Below the pieces are notes generated by a model, which saw only the letters and a program-made list of their open reading frames with translations, was not told where the DNA came from and ran no database searches. Below, piece by piece: positions 15,993 to 24,612 of a stretch of DNA of 64,000 bases (its first letter is position 1; each line of letters begins with the position of its first letter). Source of the DNA: an uncultured Lachnospiraceae bacterium (GTDB taxonomy: Bacteria; Bacillota; Clostridia; Lachnospirales; Lachnospiraceae); contig CAMWPB010000007.1 in assembly GCA_947176065.1 (NCBI GenBank), positions 1 through 64,000 of the forward strand, given 5' to 3'. A program made the translations under genes and the position numbers.

Positions 15993-16255
15993 TTGAAAAA
16001 GTGAATGCCGTAAAGTACCGCAACCCCAGGAAATCCAAGGACTCCCGATGTCAAAACCGTAAAGGGATTGATTCCCACAGCCACCTGAAGCTGTCTTGCC
16101 GCCAGCATATAATTAATCGCATAAATACCCACGGTTCCCATCACCGCGCGCAAAACAAAATTGACCAGCCACTCTACCTTCCTGCCCATCGCGCCTATTG
16201 CCAGCACGATCAGGCATACCGCCAATATCGTTATTGCCCCGCCTGTGTTTCCCAT
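15983..16255 (-). CDS. bofA: BofA family pro-sigma-K processing inhibitor homologue
   Basis: A 90-aa membrane protein with two or three hydrophobic segments and the family core LRAVMGTVGIYAINYML...VAVGINPFTVLTSGVLGFPGVAVLYGI. In Bacillus, BofA holds the SpoIVFB protease inactive until sigma-K is needed in the mother cell; in many non-sporulating Lachnospiraceae the gene persists with unknown role. Family genes usually sit next to a DUF2508 (YaaL) gene, and here that gene is divergent at 16511. Length is normal. Confidence 0.88.
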   Translation of the reverse strand: MGNTGGAITILAVCLIVLAIGAMGRKVEWLVNFVLRAVMGTVGIYAINYMLAARQLQVAVGINPFTVLTSGVLGFPGVAVLYGIHFFKIL

Positions 16256-16450
16256 AATCTGATCTCCCGGCTCCGTCCCGCCGCTTCTGCGAAACGTGCC
16301 TCCTGCCTGTCTCCCTACAGCATATGAACGGGCTGTCTGTAATATTACATGAATATTTCTGGAAATTTTTACCTAAACTTATGTAAGAAGAACTTTAAAC
16401 CGCTCACAACAAAGGCTGCTTCGCGTAGAAGTTCTAAGTCCCACATAGGA

Positions 16451-16476
16451 AAATGCCAAAAGCAGGCATTCTCCGC
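16451..16476. repeat. Hairpin shared with the 54.1-kb intercistronic element
   Basis: AAATGCC and GGCATT form a hairpin. The minus strand reads GCGGAGAATGCCTG followed by TTTTGGCATT. The same 14-base start and TTTGGCATT recur at 54092-54119, so this is a repeated palindromic sequence. It lies in the divergent gap between bofA and the DUF2508 gene. Confidence 0.5.
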
Positions 16477-16510
16477 ACCATATTCACATAGTCTCGAAAG
16501 GATGGTCAAT

Positions 16511-16798
16511 ATGAGAATGATTTTCAGGCAAAGCCCCTGTGTACCGGCAGAAAATGAAATTATCGTGGACAGGCAGAAAATGACATTGCGGGAGGAACTG
16601 CTTCTTGCAAGAAACGCGCTGGAAAATGCTTACGCCGGATTCGATAACGCAACGGACCCGGATCTGATCGACTGCTATATCTTTGAGCTGAACGCTGTCA
16701 TGAAACGGTACAAGTATCTGTTGCAAAAGGCAGCGGAAAATGATCCGCTGCCCGAAAAAGAACTTGCAGAGGCTTACCGCCCCTTAACTTTCTCATAA
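16511..16798 (+). CDS. DUF2508 (YaaL-like) protein
   Basis: A 95-aa protein with the strongly conserved DUF2508 core LARNALENAYAGFDNATDPD, then CYIFELNAVMKRYKYLL, near residues 38-80. It is predicted to be a small helical cytoplasmic protein. The ATG at 16511 follows AAAGGA with an 8-nt gap; the same frame stays open upstream to 16349, but that part reads through a palindromic repeat and is not family-like. In other Firmicutes this gene precedes bofA on the same strand; here the two are divergent. The function is unknown. Confidence 0.87.
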   Translation: MRMIFRQSPCVPAENEIIVDRQKMTLREELLLARNALENAYAGFDNATDPDLIDCYIFELNAVMKRYKYLLQKAAENDPLPEKELAEAYRPLTFS

Positions 16799-16801
16799 TG
16801 T

Positions 16802-17278
16802 TCAGATACAAAAACCACGGTTTGCTGCGGGGTCTGCGGCGCTTTCCGTCAAATCATTTCTGCCGTAGGTAAGCCCCGCATACACGGTCTGGGCATTGCC
16901 CATAACAGGGCCTGTGGTGTCCTGTCCTTCAATCTGCCTATAAGCCGCCAAAAGCTTATCCAGCACCGGGCGGACATGCTTCAGACTCTCCGCATCGCTG
17001 TGCAATGCCGCTTTTGCCACTTCCCTGTTGATATAGAGGTAAAGCTGCAGCAGATTCTGCGCTATCTCATACTCCATATGCAGAGAGTCCATGAGCTCAC
17101 ACATACAGCCCTGAATTCTGCGGACGGCATCTTTCATCCCCGTCCTGTCCCCTGCTGCCAATGCTTCCTCCGCCTCATCCACATAGAGCAGCGCCATCTC
17201 ATACAGAATGGTGATAAGCTGCGTCTTATTCGCCTGCGTAATCCGCAGGGTATACTCCTGTTTTAATTCCTTGGTCAT
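16802..17278 (-). CDS. fliS: FliS flagellar export chaperone
   Basis: A 158-aa helical protein starting MTKELKQEYTLRITQANKTQLITILYEMAL, the typical FliS N-terminus (I-x-x-A...L-I-x-x-L-Y-E/D). The four-helix region extends to about residue 115 (AAYRQIEGQ). FliS binds the C-terminal disordered region of flagellin in the cytoplasm and delivers it to the export gate. It lies directly downstream of flagellin, separated by a palindromic element that may set their relative expression. The C-terminal 35 residues are variable. Confidence 0.88.
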   Translation of the reverse strand: MTKELKQEYTLRITQANKTQLITILYEMALLYVDEAEEALAAGDRTGMKDAVRRIQGCMCELMDSLHMEYEIAQNLLQLYLYINREVAKAALHSDAESLKHVRPVLDKLLAAYRQIEGQDTTGPVMGNAQTVYAGLTYGRNDLTESAADPAANRGFCI

Positions 17279-17314
17279 ATCGTTAATCTGCCTTTCATGT
17301 TATCATCTATGATG

Positions 17315-17432
17315 TATAAGCAGACTCGAAATGCTTTGCATTTCGAGTGCGCGTTGCTCGTCATAAGCCGTCTCAGGCAGTCTGTTGTGCAAGCACACAT
17401 TCTGCCTGTGCCGCCTTCTGACTCTGCTTATA
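17315..17432 (-). repeat. Large palindromic element after flagellin
   Basis: It starts 5 bp past the flagellin stop codon. Outer arms TATAAGCAGA (17315-17324) and TCTGCTTATA (17423-17432) are perfect complements. Inside are a perfect 10-bp hairpin CTCGAAATGC/GCATTTCGAG (17325-17347) and a second stem around AGGCAG...CTGCCT with a TGTGCAAGCACA core. The whole would fold as a multi-branched RNA between flagellin and fliS. Its layout resembles the element family at 36225 and 37506. Confidence 0.65.
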
Positions 17433-17437
17433 CGCGG

Positions 17438-18850
17438 CTACTGTAACAACTGCAGTACCTGTGAGGGTCTCTCGTTTGCCTGTGCCAGCATGGATACCGC
17501 CGCCTGGGATATTACCTGCTCTGTGGTGTAAGACGTCATCTCCTCCGCCATATCCACATCCATGATACGGGAGTAGGAAGCCGTCATGTTCTCATTGGAT
17601 ACCGCCAGATTGTTGACTGTGTGATCCAAACGGTTCTGGTACGCGCCAAGTCTGCTTCGCGCATCCGACACATAAAGGATTGCGCTCCTAATCGTTTTGT
17701 TTGCCTCCGCACACTCCTCCACCGAAGTCATGCGCATATCTTCCATGTTCATCCTGTTCAGGGAGATCGTCGGAATGCGGATCGCGAGCTGCTGTCCCTC
17801 ATTCGCGCCGGTCTGGATGTCCATAGTGCCGATACCCGTAATATCAATCTGCAGATTCTGTATAGGCTTCATCAGCCCTCCCTCTACAAAAACATTCGCC
17901 TGCTTCGGCTGCGGATCCGTATTGGGCACTTCCCCGGGTCTGTTACACACATATTCCATATGGAATCCATTGTTATCTTCAATAACAATGGTATCCGTAC
18001 CGGCCGCATCATTACCGATAATACCCATAACTTTTGCATCTGCCGGAATACCTATTGTTCCGGCTTCCTGCAGTACACTGGCAAAATTAGCCTTAACAGC
18101 ATCCTCATCCAGCTTTGGAACCCAATTTGTTCCATCATCCACAAAATCATACGGCGCCTCAAAACCGGGATACATATTCTCTTTGGACAGCTCAAGAGTC
18201 ATTTTAAAATCCAGAGGCCCCGTCAGCGTAATTTTTGTCTTTGTCGTCTCAGAAACCTCCACACCCTGCGGAAATTCAGGGCCCAGATTAATTGTTACCT
18301 TATCCTTGTCAATCTTGCCGTCCTCGCCGTAAACGACGTTCAATTGATTCACTGTATATATCTTCGGCATCACCTCGTCCGCATAATAATCCACCTTGAC
18401 CAGATTGTTGTTCGTATATCCCCGCAGATCAAAAGTGCCGTCCAAAAGCGTCTGCCCGTTAAACTGCGTATCCGTAGAAATTCTGGTAATCTCCGCCTTG
18501 AGCTGCTTTACCTCCGACTCAATCGTCATGCGGTCGCTGGTGGTAAGCGTTCCCGTCTCGCCCTTAACTGCAAGCTCGTTCATTCTCTGCAGCATCTCAT
18601 GCACTTCCGTCAGCGCGCCGTCCGCCGTCTCAATTACGGAAATACCATTCTGGGAGCTCTGGGTCGCCGTACCGATTCCCGTAATCTGCGTATTCATTCT
18701 TCTGCCGATGGCATAGCCCGAAGGATTATCCTTGGATGTCGTTACCTTCAAACCGGAAGAAAGGCGCTGCAAAGATTTAGATACCTTACTGTCCGACGCA
18801 TTTAATGCATTACTCGCGCGCATTGCCGGCGCATTATAACTGATTTTCAT
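17438..18850 (-). CDS. Flagellin
   Basis: A 470-aa filament subunit. The N-terminal D0/D1 part is present (MKISYNAPAMRASNALNASD, RLSSGLKVTTSKDNPSGYAIGRRM, GISVIETADGALTEVHEMLQRMNELAVKG), as is the C-terminal D1/D0 part (SRLGAYQNRLDHTVNNLAVSNENMTASYSRIMDVDMAEEM, ending SQVLQLLQ). The central 160-340 region is a variable surface domain, giving a longer protein than the minimal 270-aa clostridial flagellins. GGAGG precedes the start. The gene is only 15 bp downstream of the DUF6240 gene, so both may be transcribed from the sigma-28-like site at 22063-22090. Confidence 0.97.
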   Translation of the reverse strand: MKISYNAPAMRASNALNASDSKVSKSLQRLSSGLKVTTSKDNPSGYAIGRRMNTQITGIGTATQSSQNGISVIETADGALTEVHEMLQRMNELAVKGETGTLTTSDRMTIESEVKQLKAEITRISTDTQFNGQTLLDGTFDLRGYTNNNLVKVDYYADEVMPKIYTVNQLNVVYGEDGKIDKDKVTINLGPEFPQGVEVSETTKTKITLTGPLDFKMTLELSKENMYPGFEAPYDFVDDGTNWVPKLDEDAVKANFASVLQEAGTIGIPADAKVMGIIGNDAAGTDTIVIEDNNGFHMEYVCNRPGEVPNTDPQPKQANVFVEGGLMKPIQNLQIDITGIGTMDIQTGANEGQQLAIRIPTISLNRMNMEDMRMTSVEECAEANKTIRSAILYVSDARSRLGAYQNRLDHTVNNLAVSNENMTASYSRIMDVDMAEEMTSYTTEQVISQAAVSMLAQANERPSQVLQLLQ

Positions 18851-18865
18851 TTTATTTCCTCCTTC

Positions 18866-21800
18866 TTATGCCGTCAGGGTTGTGATAAACGCTTTCGCAA
18901 TTCCGTATAACTCTGCTGTCTGCCGCTCTTCCCCGCCGTTTATATCTTCCTCTGTGTAATCTCCGCCGTTTACCTCTCTGCCCTGCAGAATAACCAGAGC
19001 GGCCTTCCTGCCGCCTGCCCCGTCTTCTCCCGAAGTCCCCAGCGCTTTTTCCAGTTCTTCCTGCCTGCCCTGCAGCCAGGCTGTTCCCTCGCCGCTTTCA
19101 CAGGCGATATACCCGGATACCCGCTGTTCCCTGAGAGAAAATTTGGCCGTAATCTGTCCGAACTCCTCTGTCCGCACCGTAACGTTTACTCTACCCATCC
19201 CGGTTCCGTGCAGAACCTTTAAGTTGATGGCCGTCAGCTCGCCGTTAATCTCCACGGGAATCTGATAATTTTCCTCCCGCGAAAGACTCCCCGCCAGCGC
19301 GAGCTGCTTCCTGCAGCTCTGCAGGGTACGCAGATCCAGATAATCTTCCGGCGCATCCATCGCCTCATCCAAAAGCCCAGAAAAAGTTTCCTGCATCTCC
19401 TCGTAGGCTTCCTGCGCGCTCTCTTTGTCCGTCAGACTCTCTATCAGTGTCTCCGCCTTCTGCTTTCCCTCCAAACGGCCTGCGCCGTCCTCCAATTCAC
19501 GAAGCTTCCGATACAGTGCGCCCGGCCTTTTCCGAAGTCCGGCTGCCGCTTCCAGATTATTGGCCGTCACGGGCTGCCTGTACGCCACAAGCTCCCTCAC
19601 AACAGCCTCCTCCACATTTTCCAGCCCACGGTAAGACTGTATCTGTTCCTGCAGATACGACTCATCCAGAGAAGCGTCCACCGTCTGCTGCCGCAGCGCA
19701 TCCGCAAACTCTTCCATGGTCGTTTCCGCCGTAACGTTCGTCCCCGCAAGCGTTTCCGGCTCAAGACCGTCCGCGATCTGACCTGCAAGCATATGGTAAT
19801 AGCTCTCCGCCTGTTCCGAATCCTGCCGCCTTTGCCCGCTCTCCTGATTACCCGGCTCTGTGCTCTCCTGCCCCAGATTCGGGAATCCGCTTAGAATCTG
19901 ATCGGTGATGGACTTATTTTTCGCCACGGCGTCCACGCCGTCAAAACCGTCATCCACCTTATAATCCATTCCCTGTTTTTTGGTGCTGCGCATCGCCGTC
20001 AGAAGATTGCTGAAAGAGATTTGCGCCCCTTCCTTCAAGAGACTTCCAACCGCCGCGTCATCCGACTTTTCCAACTGCCGGAACATACGGTAAATCCCAA
20101 TATAGGCTTCTCTCTCCTGCTCGCTGACCGCATGGCTCTTCTCTAATTTATACAAATATTTACTGAATTTCTCTTCCCGCGACGCGTCGTCCAGGCCGCT
20201 CTCATCCAGATACCGATTCAGTTCATCCATCGACATGGTAAGCGGATTCTTTCCGTCCCGGATTGCCTGTAAGGACGCCGCCGGCGTCATTCTGCGGATG
20301 GTCTGCTGCAGCTCCATGTCGTATTTCTTCACCGCGTCCATATTGTCATCGGTGATATCCATACTGTTGTAGCCCAGAATCCGCACCGCTTTGCGGTTCT
20401 CCTCGTTCGTCTCAAGACCCATATCTTTCAGGATATCGTCCACGTTGCGGAAAGCCTTGCGAATAGAGTCCCCCATATCCGCCCTGGGCGCGGTCATTAA
20501 TGTTTCATAGGATTCCCTTGCCGCTTCATAAGCATTTTTGAGCGCCGTGCCGTTCTTATGTACACTGTCGAGCGTAAAGTCTTCCGTGCCGTCAATATAC
20601 TGCACCAGCACCGCCGCCGGCAAGTGGGGAATTTCCGAAACCTTTGTCTGTACTTCCTCGTAAAGCGCCGCTTTCCCGGCTGCTGCTGCCGCATCGGATT
20701 CTCCGAAAAGTTTCTGGTTCTGCTCCTGCTCCAGCTTCTTCAAAGCCTCCACCAGCGCCTCCAGCTCCGTCGTATCTATGGAATAACCGCGGGCCATCAA
20801 CTGCCGGTTCGCCTCAATGGTCATCATCAGCCTGACTTCTTCCATCTGGCGCCTCTGGGTAATCGCCGCCGGAACCTCCTGCGTCACGCTGCCCGCATCT
20901 ATTTTTTCCTGCGCTGCGGTCAGGTTCCGCAAGTTTACCTCTTTTTCCTCCGCCACTGTCAGATCAACCGCTTCATCGCTGATCCGCCCGTAGCTCTCTG
21001 CGTAATCGGCCGCCCGTTCCAGACTGCTTCTTCCGTCAGCCAGATTGGCTTCTCCCGCCTTTTTCCCGTCGGCAATCGCCGCTGCCGCCGCAGACAAAAT
21101 TTTTTCTCTGTCCCACGGCTGTCCGGCCTGCCCGATCTCATGGAGTTTCTGCATCGTTTCTATCGTCAGAGGCACACCGACGCTGACCAGCCATTGTGCG
21201 CTCTCCACGTTTTCACTGTTATTCTCAAGCCCTGCTTCTTCCAGCACACGCTCGATCTGCGGACGGAGCTGCTCCCAATTATAATCCTCCGCCTTCTTCG
21301 CATAATAGCCTGTACCGTCCGCGGCATAATATCCATGCGCCTGCCTCTGGCTGTCAGTGGCAGCGCTGTGGCCCGCCAGATAGAAATTATCAATCGTCGG
21401 CTCCATCTGGTTTTCCACCATATACTTCACGGTGCCCTCACCGATCTGCGCCGTCTGCATGGCTCTCTCAAAGGCTTCCTTCACCGCCCGCACATTTTCC
21501 CCGGTAAGCGGAATGTCATGCGCCTCAAACTGTGCGGCAAGCTCCTGCGCAAAGGTCTGACTCCCCGTAATCTGTTCCAGGGTGTCCGCATCCAGATCGT
21601 CGGTATAACCCGCAACCTGCGTGCCGCCTTTAACAAGCGCCGCCTTGATCGTGTCGACAATGGTGACAACTTCCTCGATTTCCATATCGCCGGGATGATA
21701 CCCCTCCTGCTGTAAGCGGGAGAAATCTTCCCCGGACATAGTATTAGACATCACTGTCATATAGTCTGTCTGCGTGGCCACGTCAATAGCCGCCGCATCC

Positions 21801-21982
21801 TGCATAACCTCTTCTGCGGTCTTTCCGTGACCCCCGTAAGCGTTGTTATCCATAACTGTGCCAGAAATGTCTAATGCGTAATCACCCGTACGCTCTGTCC
21901 TCGTCGTCCGGGTTTCCCGATATGCAGTTGTCGCCCTGTCTACATTCTGATTTGCGTTACTGTGGTCAAACGTAATCTTCAT
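18866..21982 (-). CDS. DUF6240 protein with FliK-like C-terminus, flagellar operon
   Basis: A 1038-aa largely hydrophilic, helical protein without signal peptide or membrane helix. It has repeated units of the form T/N-x-E-N...A...L/V-x2-G-x-P/D-L/I-T (for instance near 152-165, 250-280, 530-555 and 815-835), typical of DUF6240. The C-terminal part (EINGELTAINLKVLHGTGMG, then VNVTVRTEEFGQITAKFSL with a following helix) resembles the core of the FliK hook-length control domain. It lies upstream of flagellin and downstream of a sigma-28-like promoter. A role in hook-length control or late flagellar secretion is inference. A segment around residues 206-235 is copied at 23940-24020. Confidence 0.7.
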   Translation of the reverse strand: MKITFDHSNANQNVDRATTAYRETRTTRTERTGDYALDISGTVMDNNAYGGHGKTAEEVMQDAAAIDVATQTDYMTVMSNTMSGEDFSRLQQEGYHPGDMEIEEVVTIVDTIKAALVKGGTQVAGYTDDLDADTLEQITGSQTFAQELAAQFEAHDIPLTGENVRAVKEAFERAMQTAQIGEGTVKYMVENQMEPTIDNFYLAGHSAATDSQRQAHGYYAADGTGYYAKKAEDYNWEQLRPQIERVLEEAGLENNSENVESAQWLVSVGVPLTIETMQKLHEIGQAGQPWDREKILSAAAAAIADGKKAGEANLADGRSSLERAADYAESYGRISDEAVDLTVAEEKEVNLRNLTAAQEKIDAGSVTQEVPAAITQRRQMEEVRLMMTIEANRQLMARGYSIDTTELEALVEALKKLEQEQNQKLFGESDAAAAAGKAALYEEVQTKVSEIPHLPAAVLVQYIDGTEDFTLDSVHKNGTALKNAYEAARESYETLMTAPRADMGDSIRKAFRNVDDILKDMGLETNEENRKAVRILGYNSMDITDDNMDAVKKYDMELQQTIRRMTPAASLQAIRDGKNPLTMSMDELNRYLDESGLDDASREEKFSKYLYKLEKSHAVSEQEREAYIGIYRMFRQLEKSDDAAVGSLLKEGAQISFSNLLTAMRSTKKQGMDYKVDDGFDGVDAVAKNKSITDQILSGFPNLGQESTEPGNQESGQRRQDSEQAESYYHMLAGQIADGLEPETLAGTNVTAETTMEEFADALRQQTVDASLDESYLQEQIQSYRGLENVEEAVVRELVAYRQPVTANNLEAAAGLRKRPGALYRKLRELEDGAGRLEGKQKAETLIESLTDKESAQEAYEEMQETFSGLLDEAMDAPEDYLDLRTLQSCRKQLALAGSLSREENYQIPVEINGELTAINLKVLHGTGMGRVNVTVRTEEFGQITAKFSLREQRVSGYIACESGEGTAWLQGRQEELEKALGTSGEDGAGGRKAALVILQGREVNGGDYTEEDINGGEERQTAELYGIAKAFITTLTA

Positions 21983-22062
21983 AAATCTTCCTCATACAAA
22001 ATGTAGTGTGCTTTCTTATATACTCATACAACAAAGGGCGAATGATTTCTCATCCACCCTTT

Positions 22063-22090
22063 ATTTCGGCATTGTTTTGCGGTTTCTTAA
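22063..22090 (-). promoter_or_regulatory. Candidate sigma-28 (flagellar) promoter
   Basis: Minus strand TTAAG (22086-22090), a 15-bp spacer and GCCGAAAT (22063-22070). Bacillus SigD promoters follow TAAA, 15, GCCGATAT. It lies about 80 bp upstream of the DUF6240 gene, which leads into flagellin and fliS. Confidence 0.5.
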
Positions 22091-22343
22091 CCTTTTTGCG
22101 CATTTTCTGTGCGGGCAATCTGTTTCTCCCGGGTTTTCACTGTCTGCTCCCGCAAAAAATTCCGGAGCGGGTCAAGTTGCTGTCTGTGTTGATATATTCT
22201 TCTTCCGCCAGACGGCAACCGTTTTTCATAATCTGTCATGTATGATACCTTTCCTGCCCTGACAGCGCACCTGTTTACATTTTCCGGCAAGCAGATGATC
22301 CGCATCGTATATCCATTTATTTACCGCTTCAATTTTGGCATTA
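22091..22343. other. Gap without intact gene, holding decayed coding fragment
   Basis: Between the promoter for the DUF6240 gene and the end of the next upstream gene I find no intact gene. The stretch contains a decayed copy of the 23404-type gene (next entry). Open frames here do not resemble proteins and lack ribosome binding sites. Confidence 0.5.
22284..22330 (-). pseudogene. Remnant of the 23404-type gene
   Basis: The minus strand here reads EAVNKWIYDADHLLAG, close to KAVNKWIYDVDHPLAG in the gene at 23404-23937 (compare 23513-23558). The similarity stops abruptly on both sides, so it is a coding fragment left by duplication and deletion. No intact frame surrounds it. Confidence 0.7.
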
Positions 22344-23372
22344 TCATGTTGTACCATTTATTCCCAGCGCAAACAATCTGCTCCAGCAATTTTTCATATG
22401 ACTGAATAGATACTGTGCCTCATCATAAACATAATTGCGAAACCCATCATGATCACTATTGTCAGTCGAATAGTTCTGAAAATACTCTTTTATTTGTTCC
22501 CATATGGATGTATCATTTCCATTGTTTTTCAATTTCTCAAACAATATCTGCAAACCTTGCCGGTACGCTTTCTTTTCCTGCTCGGATTTTTCTATCATAC
22601 TAAGCCTTAGAGTATATTTATACTCGCTCGAACGACGAAAATAGAAATTCTTATCAGAATGCATTCCCGCAATCACCCTGCTAATGGCTTCCATAGGATT
22701 ATCGTATTCAGAAATCACCTCGTTATTATGTTGATAATACCTGTCAATTAACTGGTTAAAACCTTCCCGGTATTCTTCCGGCAGCAATCTGTCCGACAAA
22801 TATCGAAGCGCTGCTACAGACGATTCCAGTCCTGTTATCGCTTCGCTTTCTGACTGGAAAAATTTATATTTTTCTCTGATTGGACGAACATCCATCCCCA
22901 TTATATATTGAGGCTGGCTTCGGCTCAAACAATCCATCCCATAAGTGATATGTGCCAGAGTATCTTCAAACTGATCCACCTCCTCATCAGTCATCCCTGT
23001 ATAAAAACCATTATTGTACAGCATTTCACTGAATACCAGCCACTGGTTTGTAGTATTTTCCCAGAAAGGATCATCGGGATTCTTATCCTTGGCATTTACC
23101 TTTTTCTGAATTTCATTCTTAATAAAAAGGTCTGCCCCATCCTGCTTCATTTTCTGAAATCCTTCTTCACTGCAAAGAAGGTCCATACCCTCTTTAGAAA
23201 TCGACACTTTCACTCCTTGATTCTGAAAAACCGATGAATTAAGAGCCTTTTCAACATATGCTGTAGCTTCCTCTGTTTTCTCTTTACTTATGGATATAGT
23301 TCTCTGATCCAGCCCGTTTTTAATACGCTCCGCATATGCTCCCATAAAAATATTCATACCATTTATCTGCAT
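22344..23372 (-). CDS. Uncharacterised 342-aa protein near flagellin locus
   Basis: I do not recognise this family. The protein is hydrophilic, has no signal peptide or membrane helix, and is rich in charged residues. It starts MQINGMNIFMGAYAERIKNG, has a KVSISKEGMDLL segment near residue 53 and aromatic-rich segments (KFFQSESEA, FYFRRSSEYKYTL). Its KVSISKEGMDLL motif is of the kind found in small flagellum-linked clostridial proteins, and the neighbour at 23404 has a related LYISKDGKQAHM segment. The ATG at 23372 follows GGAGA. It is visibly more A/T rich than the Tad and flagellin genes. It sits 31 bp after the 23404 gene and is probably cotranscribed with it. Confidence 0.6.
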   Translation of the reverse strand: MQINGMNIFMGAYAERIKNGLDQRTISISKEKTEEATAYVEKALNSSVFQNQGVKVSISKEGMDLLCSEEGFQKMKQDGADLFIKNEIQKKVNAKDKNPDDPFWENTTNQWLVFSEMLYNNGFYTGMTDEEVDQFEDTLAHITYGMDCLSRSQPQYIMGMDVRPIREKYKFFQSESEAITGLESSVAALRYLSDRLLPEEYREGFNQLIDRYYQHNNEVISEYDNPMEAISRVIAGMHSDKNFYFRRSSEYKYTLRLSMIEKSEQEKKAYRQGLQILFEKLKNNGNDTSIWEQIKEYFQNYSTDNSDHDGFRNYVYDEAQYLFSHMKNCWSRLFALGINGTT

Positions 23373-23403
23373 CACGGTCTCCTATTTTAAGATAAAATTT
23401 CCA

Positions 23404-23937
23404 TTACCATAGCCGCTGATTAGAAAGCTTCAGCAACTTATCAAGGAACACTTCATAAAATTCCCGTTCTTTCATAATCAGTTTCCGCTCTTCCTCACTT
23501 CTTGCAGGCGATCCGGCAAGCGGATGATCCACATCGTATATCCACTTATTTACCGCTTTAATTGCACTTTCTACAGAGTTGCCCAAGAGATCATTTTGAT
23601 TAAATTCACCCCTGTACCATCTGACAAAACGGTCTATTCCCATTTGGGTCATATGCGCTTGCTTGCCGTCTTTGCTTATATAAAGACCAAACACCGTAAA
23701 AAATGCACCCGTCTCTTTTTCAGCTTCCATCCACGCCTGTTTTACTTCATCCGGCGCCTGAGAACCGATGGAATCCAAAACAGCAGAGGTTTTTTTCTGC
23801 ACTTCATTGCTGTCTGCTTCTTCTGCTTTCATAGCGGCAACATCAGAAAAAGAGCGTTTTGTGTCATCTGCTATATCTTGCTTGCCTTTATTTACAGAAA
23901 CCAAATATGACGCATTATAATTATTGCTAATTTGCAT
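23404..23937 (-). CDS. Uncharacterised 177-aa protein, multiplied in fragments nearby
   Basis: Unknown hydrophilic protein starting MQISNNYNASYLVSVNKGKQ and ending in a charged helical region with VNKWIYDVDHPLAGSPARSE. No signal peptide or membrane segment. Pieces of a paralogue occur at 22284-22330 and, as a start-to-tail fusion, at 25629-25736, so the family has been duplicated and lost here. The sequence just upstream (23940-24020) is a copied piece of the DUF6240 gene, and that copy supplies the AAGGTGGAAG used as ribosome binding site. The same frame runs upstream through the copied piece; I regard that part as non-native. Confidence 0.65.
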   Translation of the reverse strand: MQISNNYNASYLVSVNKGKQDIADDTKRSFSDVAAMKAEEADSNEVQKKTSAVLDSIGSQAPDEVKQAWMEAEKETGAFFTVFGLYISKDGKQAHMTQMGIDRFVRWYRGEFNQNDLLGNSVESAIKAVNKWIYDVDHPLAGSPARSEEERKLIMKEREFYEVFLDKLLKLSNQRLW

Positions 23938-23939
23938 AA

Positions 23940-24020
23940 TCTTCCACCTTCTTCGCATAATAAGCCCGTACCATCCCGGCATAATATCCATGCGCCTGCC
24001 TCTGGCTGTCAGTTGCGGCA
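23940..24020 (-). pseudogene. Copied fragment of the DUF6240 gene
   Basis: About 80 bp strongly similar to 21281-21364 inside the DUF6240 gene (encoding TDSQRQAHGYYAADGTGYYA and neighbours), on the same strand. Here the copy carries small indels that break the original frame. It sits directly in front of the 23404 gene. Confidence 0.8.
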
Positions 24021-24030
24021 CATATATACT

Positions 24031-24612
24031 TCAGTTCGAAACTCTTTTTCCAGTAACTGCAAGCGCAAGAAAAACTGCTGCGAAAGCACAGAATACCGCA
24101 CCTTGAGAAGAACTACAAAACATAAGCAGCCACGAATAATATACTTGTAGATAATGGTACTCCAGCCAGAGACCTGCATAATTAAATACCATAAAAAGTA
24201 TCAACGAAACTGCATACATGCTCAATACCACCGCTTCAACTAAAAATATGGCACGTATTCCTTTTTGATTAACAGTGCACACTGAAAAATTAAATACACA
24301 TCTGCTCACGATATAACATACAGCAAAAATGAATAGCGGATTTATAAACAAAATATAGCAATAATCAAATTCTCCTAAATCGAGTGGATGATTCTGTCTC
24401 CACAGTCGATACATGAAAACCGCCATAAGAACAGTAAGGAATACTATGTTCTTAATCACTCTCCCTTTTTTCACTTCTGCCCTCCGCAAATATCTTTCTT
24501 TATAATACAGAGTCCACATTTTGTAATATGACAGTTTCGCGGCATATTCCCTGCAGTTCTCCTTATGAATGGGCAAGTGCAAATCTCTCGTTTCACTCAA
24601 GCTGTGGGACAT
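24031..24612 (-). CDS. Uncharacterised four-helix membrane protein
   Basis: A 193-aa protein of unknown family. After a basic, tyrosine-rich N-terminal 50 residues there are four hydrophobic segments (VFLTVLMAVFMYRLW, ILFINPLFIFAVCYIVSR, LVEAVVLSMYAVSLILFMVF, and LLMFCSSSQGAVFCAFAAVF). The chosen ATG at 24612 overlaps the end of the upstream gene by 20 bp, with only a weak ribosome binding site; an earlier in-frame start at 24651 is possible. The overlap suggests coupled expression with the 24593 gene. Confidence 0.6.
   Translation of the reverse strand: MSHSLSETRDLHLPIHKENCREYAAKLSYYKMWTLYYKERYLRRAEVKKGRVIKNIVFLTVLMAVFMYRLWRQNHPLDLGEFDYCYILFINPLFIFAVCYIVSRCVFNFSVCTVNQKGIRAIFLVEAVVLSMYAVSLILFMVFNYAGLWLEYHYLQVYYSWLLMFCSSSQGAVFCAFAAVFLALAVTGKRVSN

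Noticed and set aside
16349..16510. N-terminal extension of the DUF2508 protein
   Set aside because: It runs through a palindromic repeat and lacks family similarity; AAAGGA before 16511 marks the real start.
17621..18805. 394-codon open frame antisense to flagellin
   Set aside because: It is the complement of a clear flagellin gene, has Arg/His/Leu-rich composition without domains, and no ribosome binding site.
20558..21715. Long open frame antisense to the DUF6240 gene
   Set aside because: No motif, no start signal; explained by codon bias of the real gene.
22087..22305. 72-codon frame in the gap before the DUF6240 gene
   Set aside because: Not in the frame of the recognisable gene remnant, and no ribosome binding site.
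23938..24021. N-terminal extension of the 23404 gene
   Set aside because: The extra 28 residues are a frame-shifted copy of part of the DUF6240 gene; the ATG at 23937 has a ribosome binding site and matches the paralogous fragment start.
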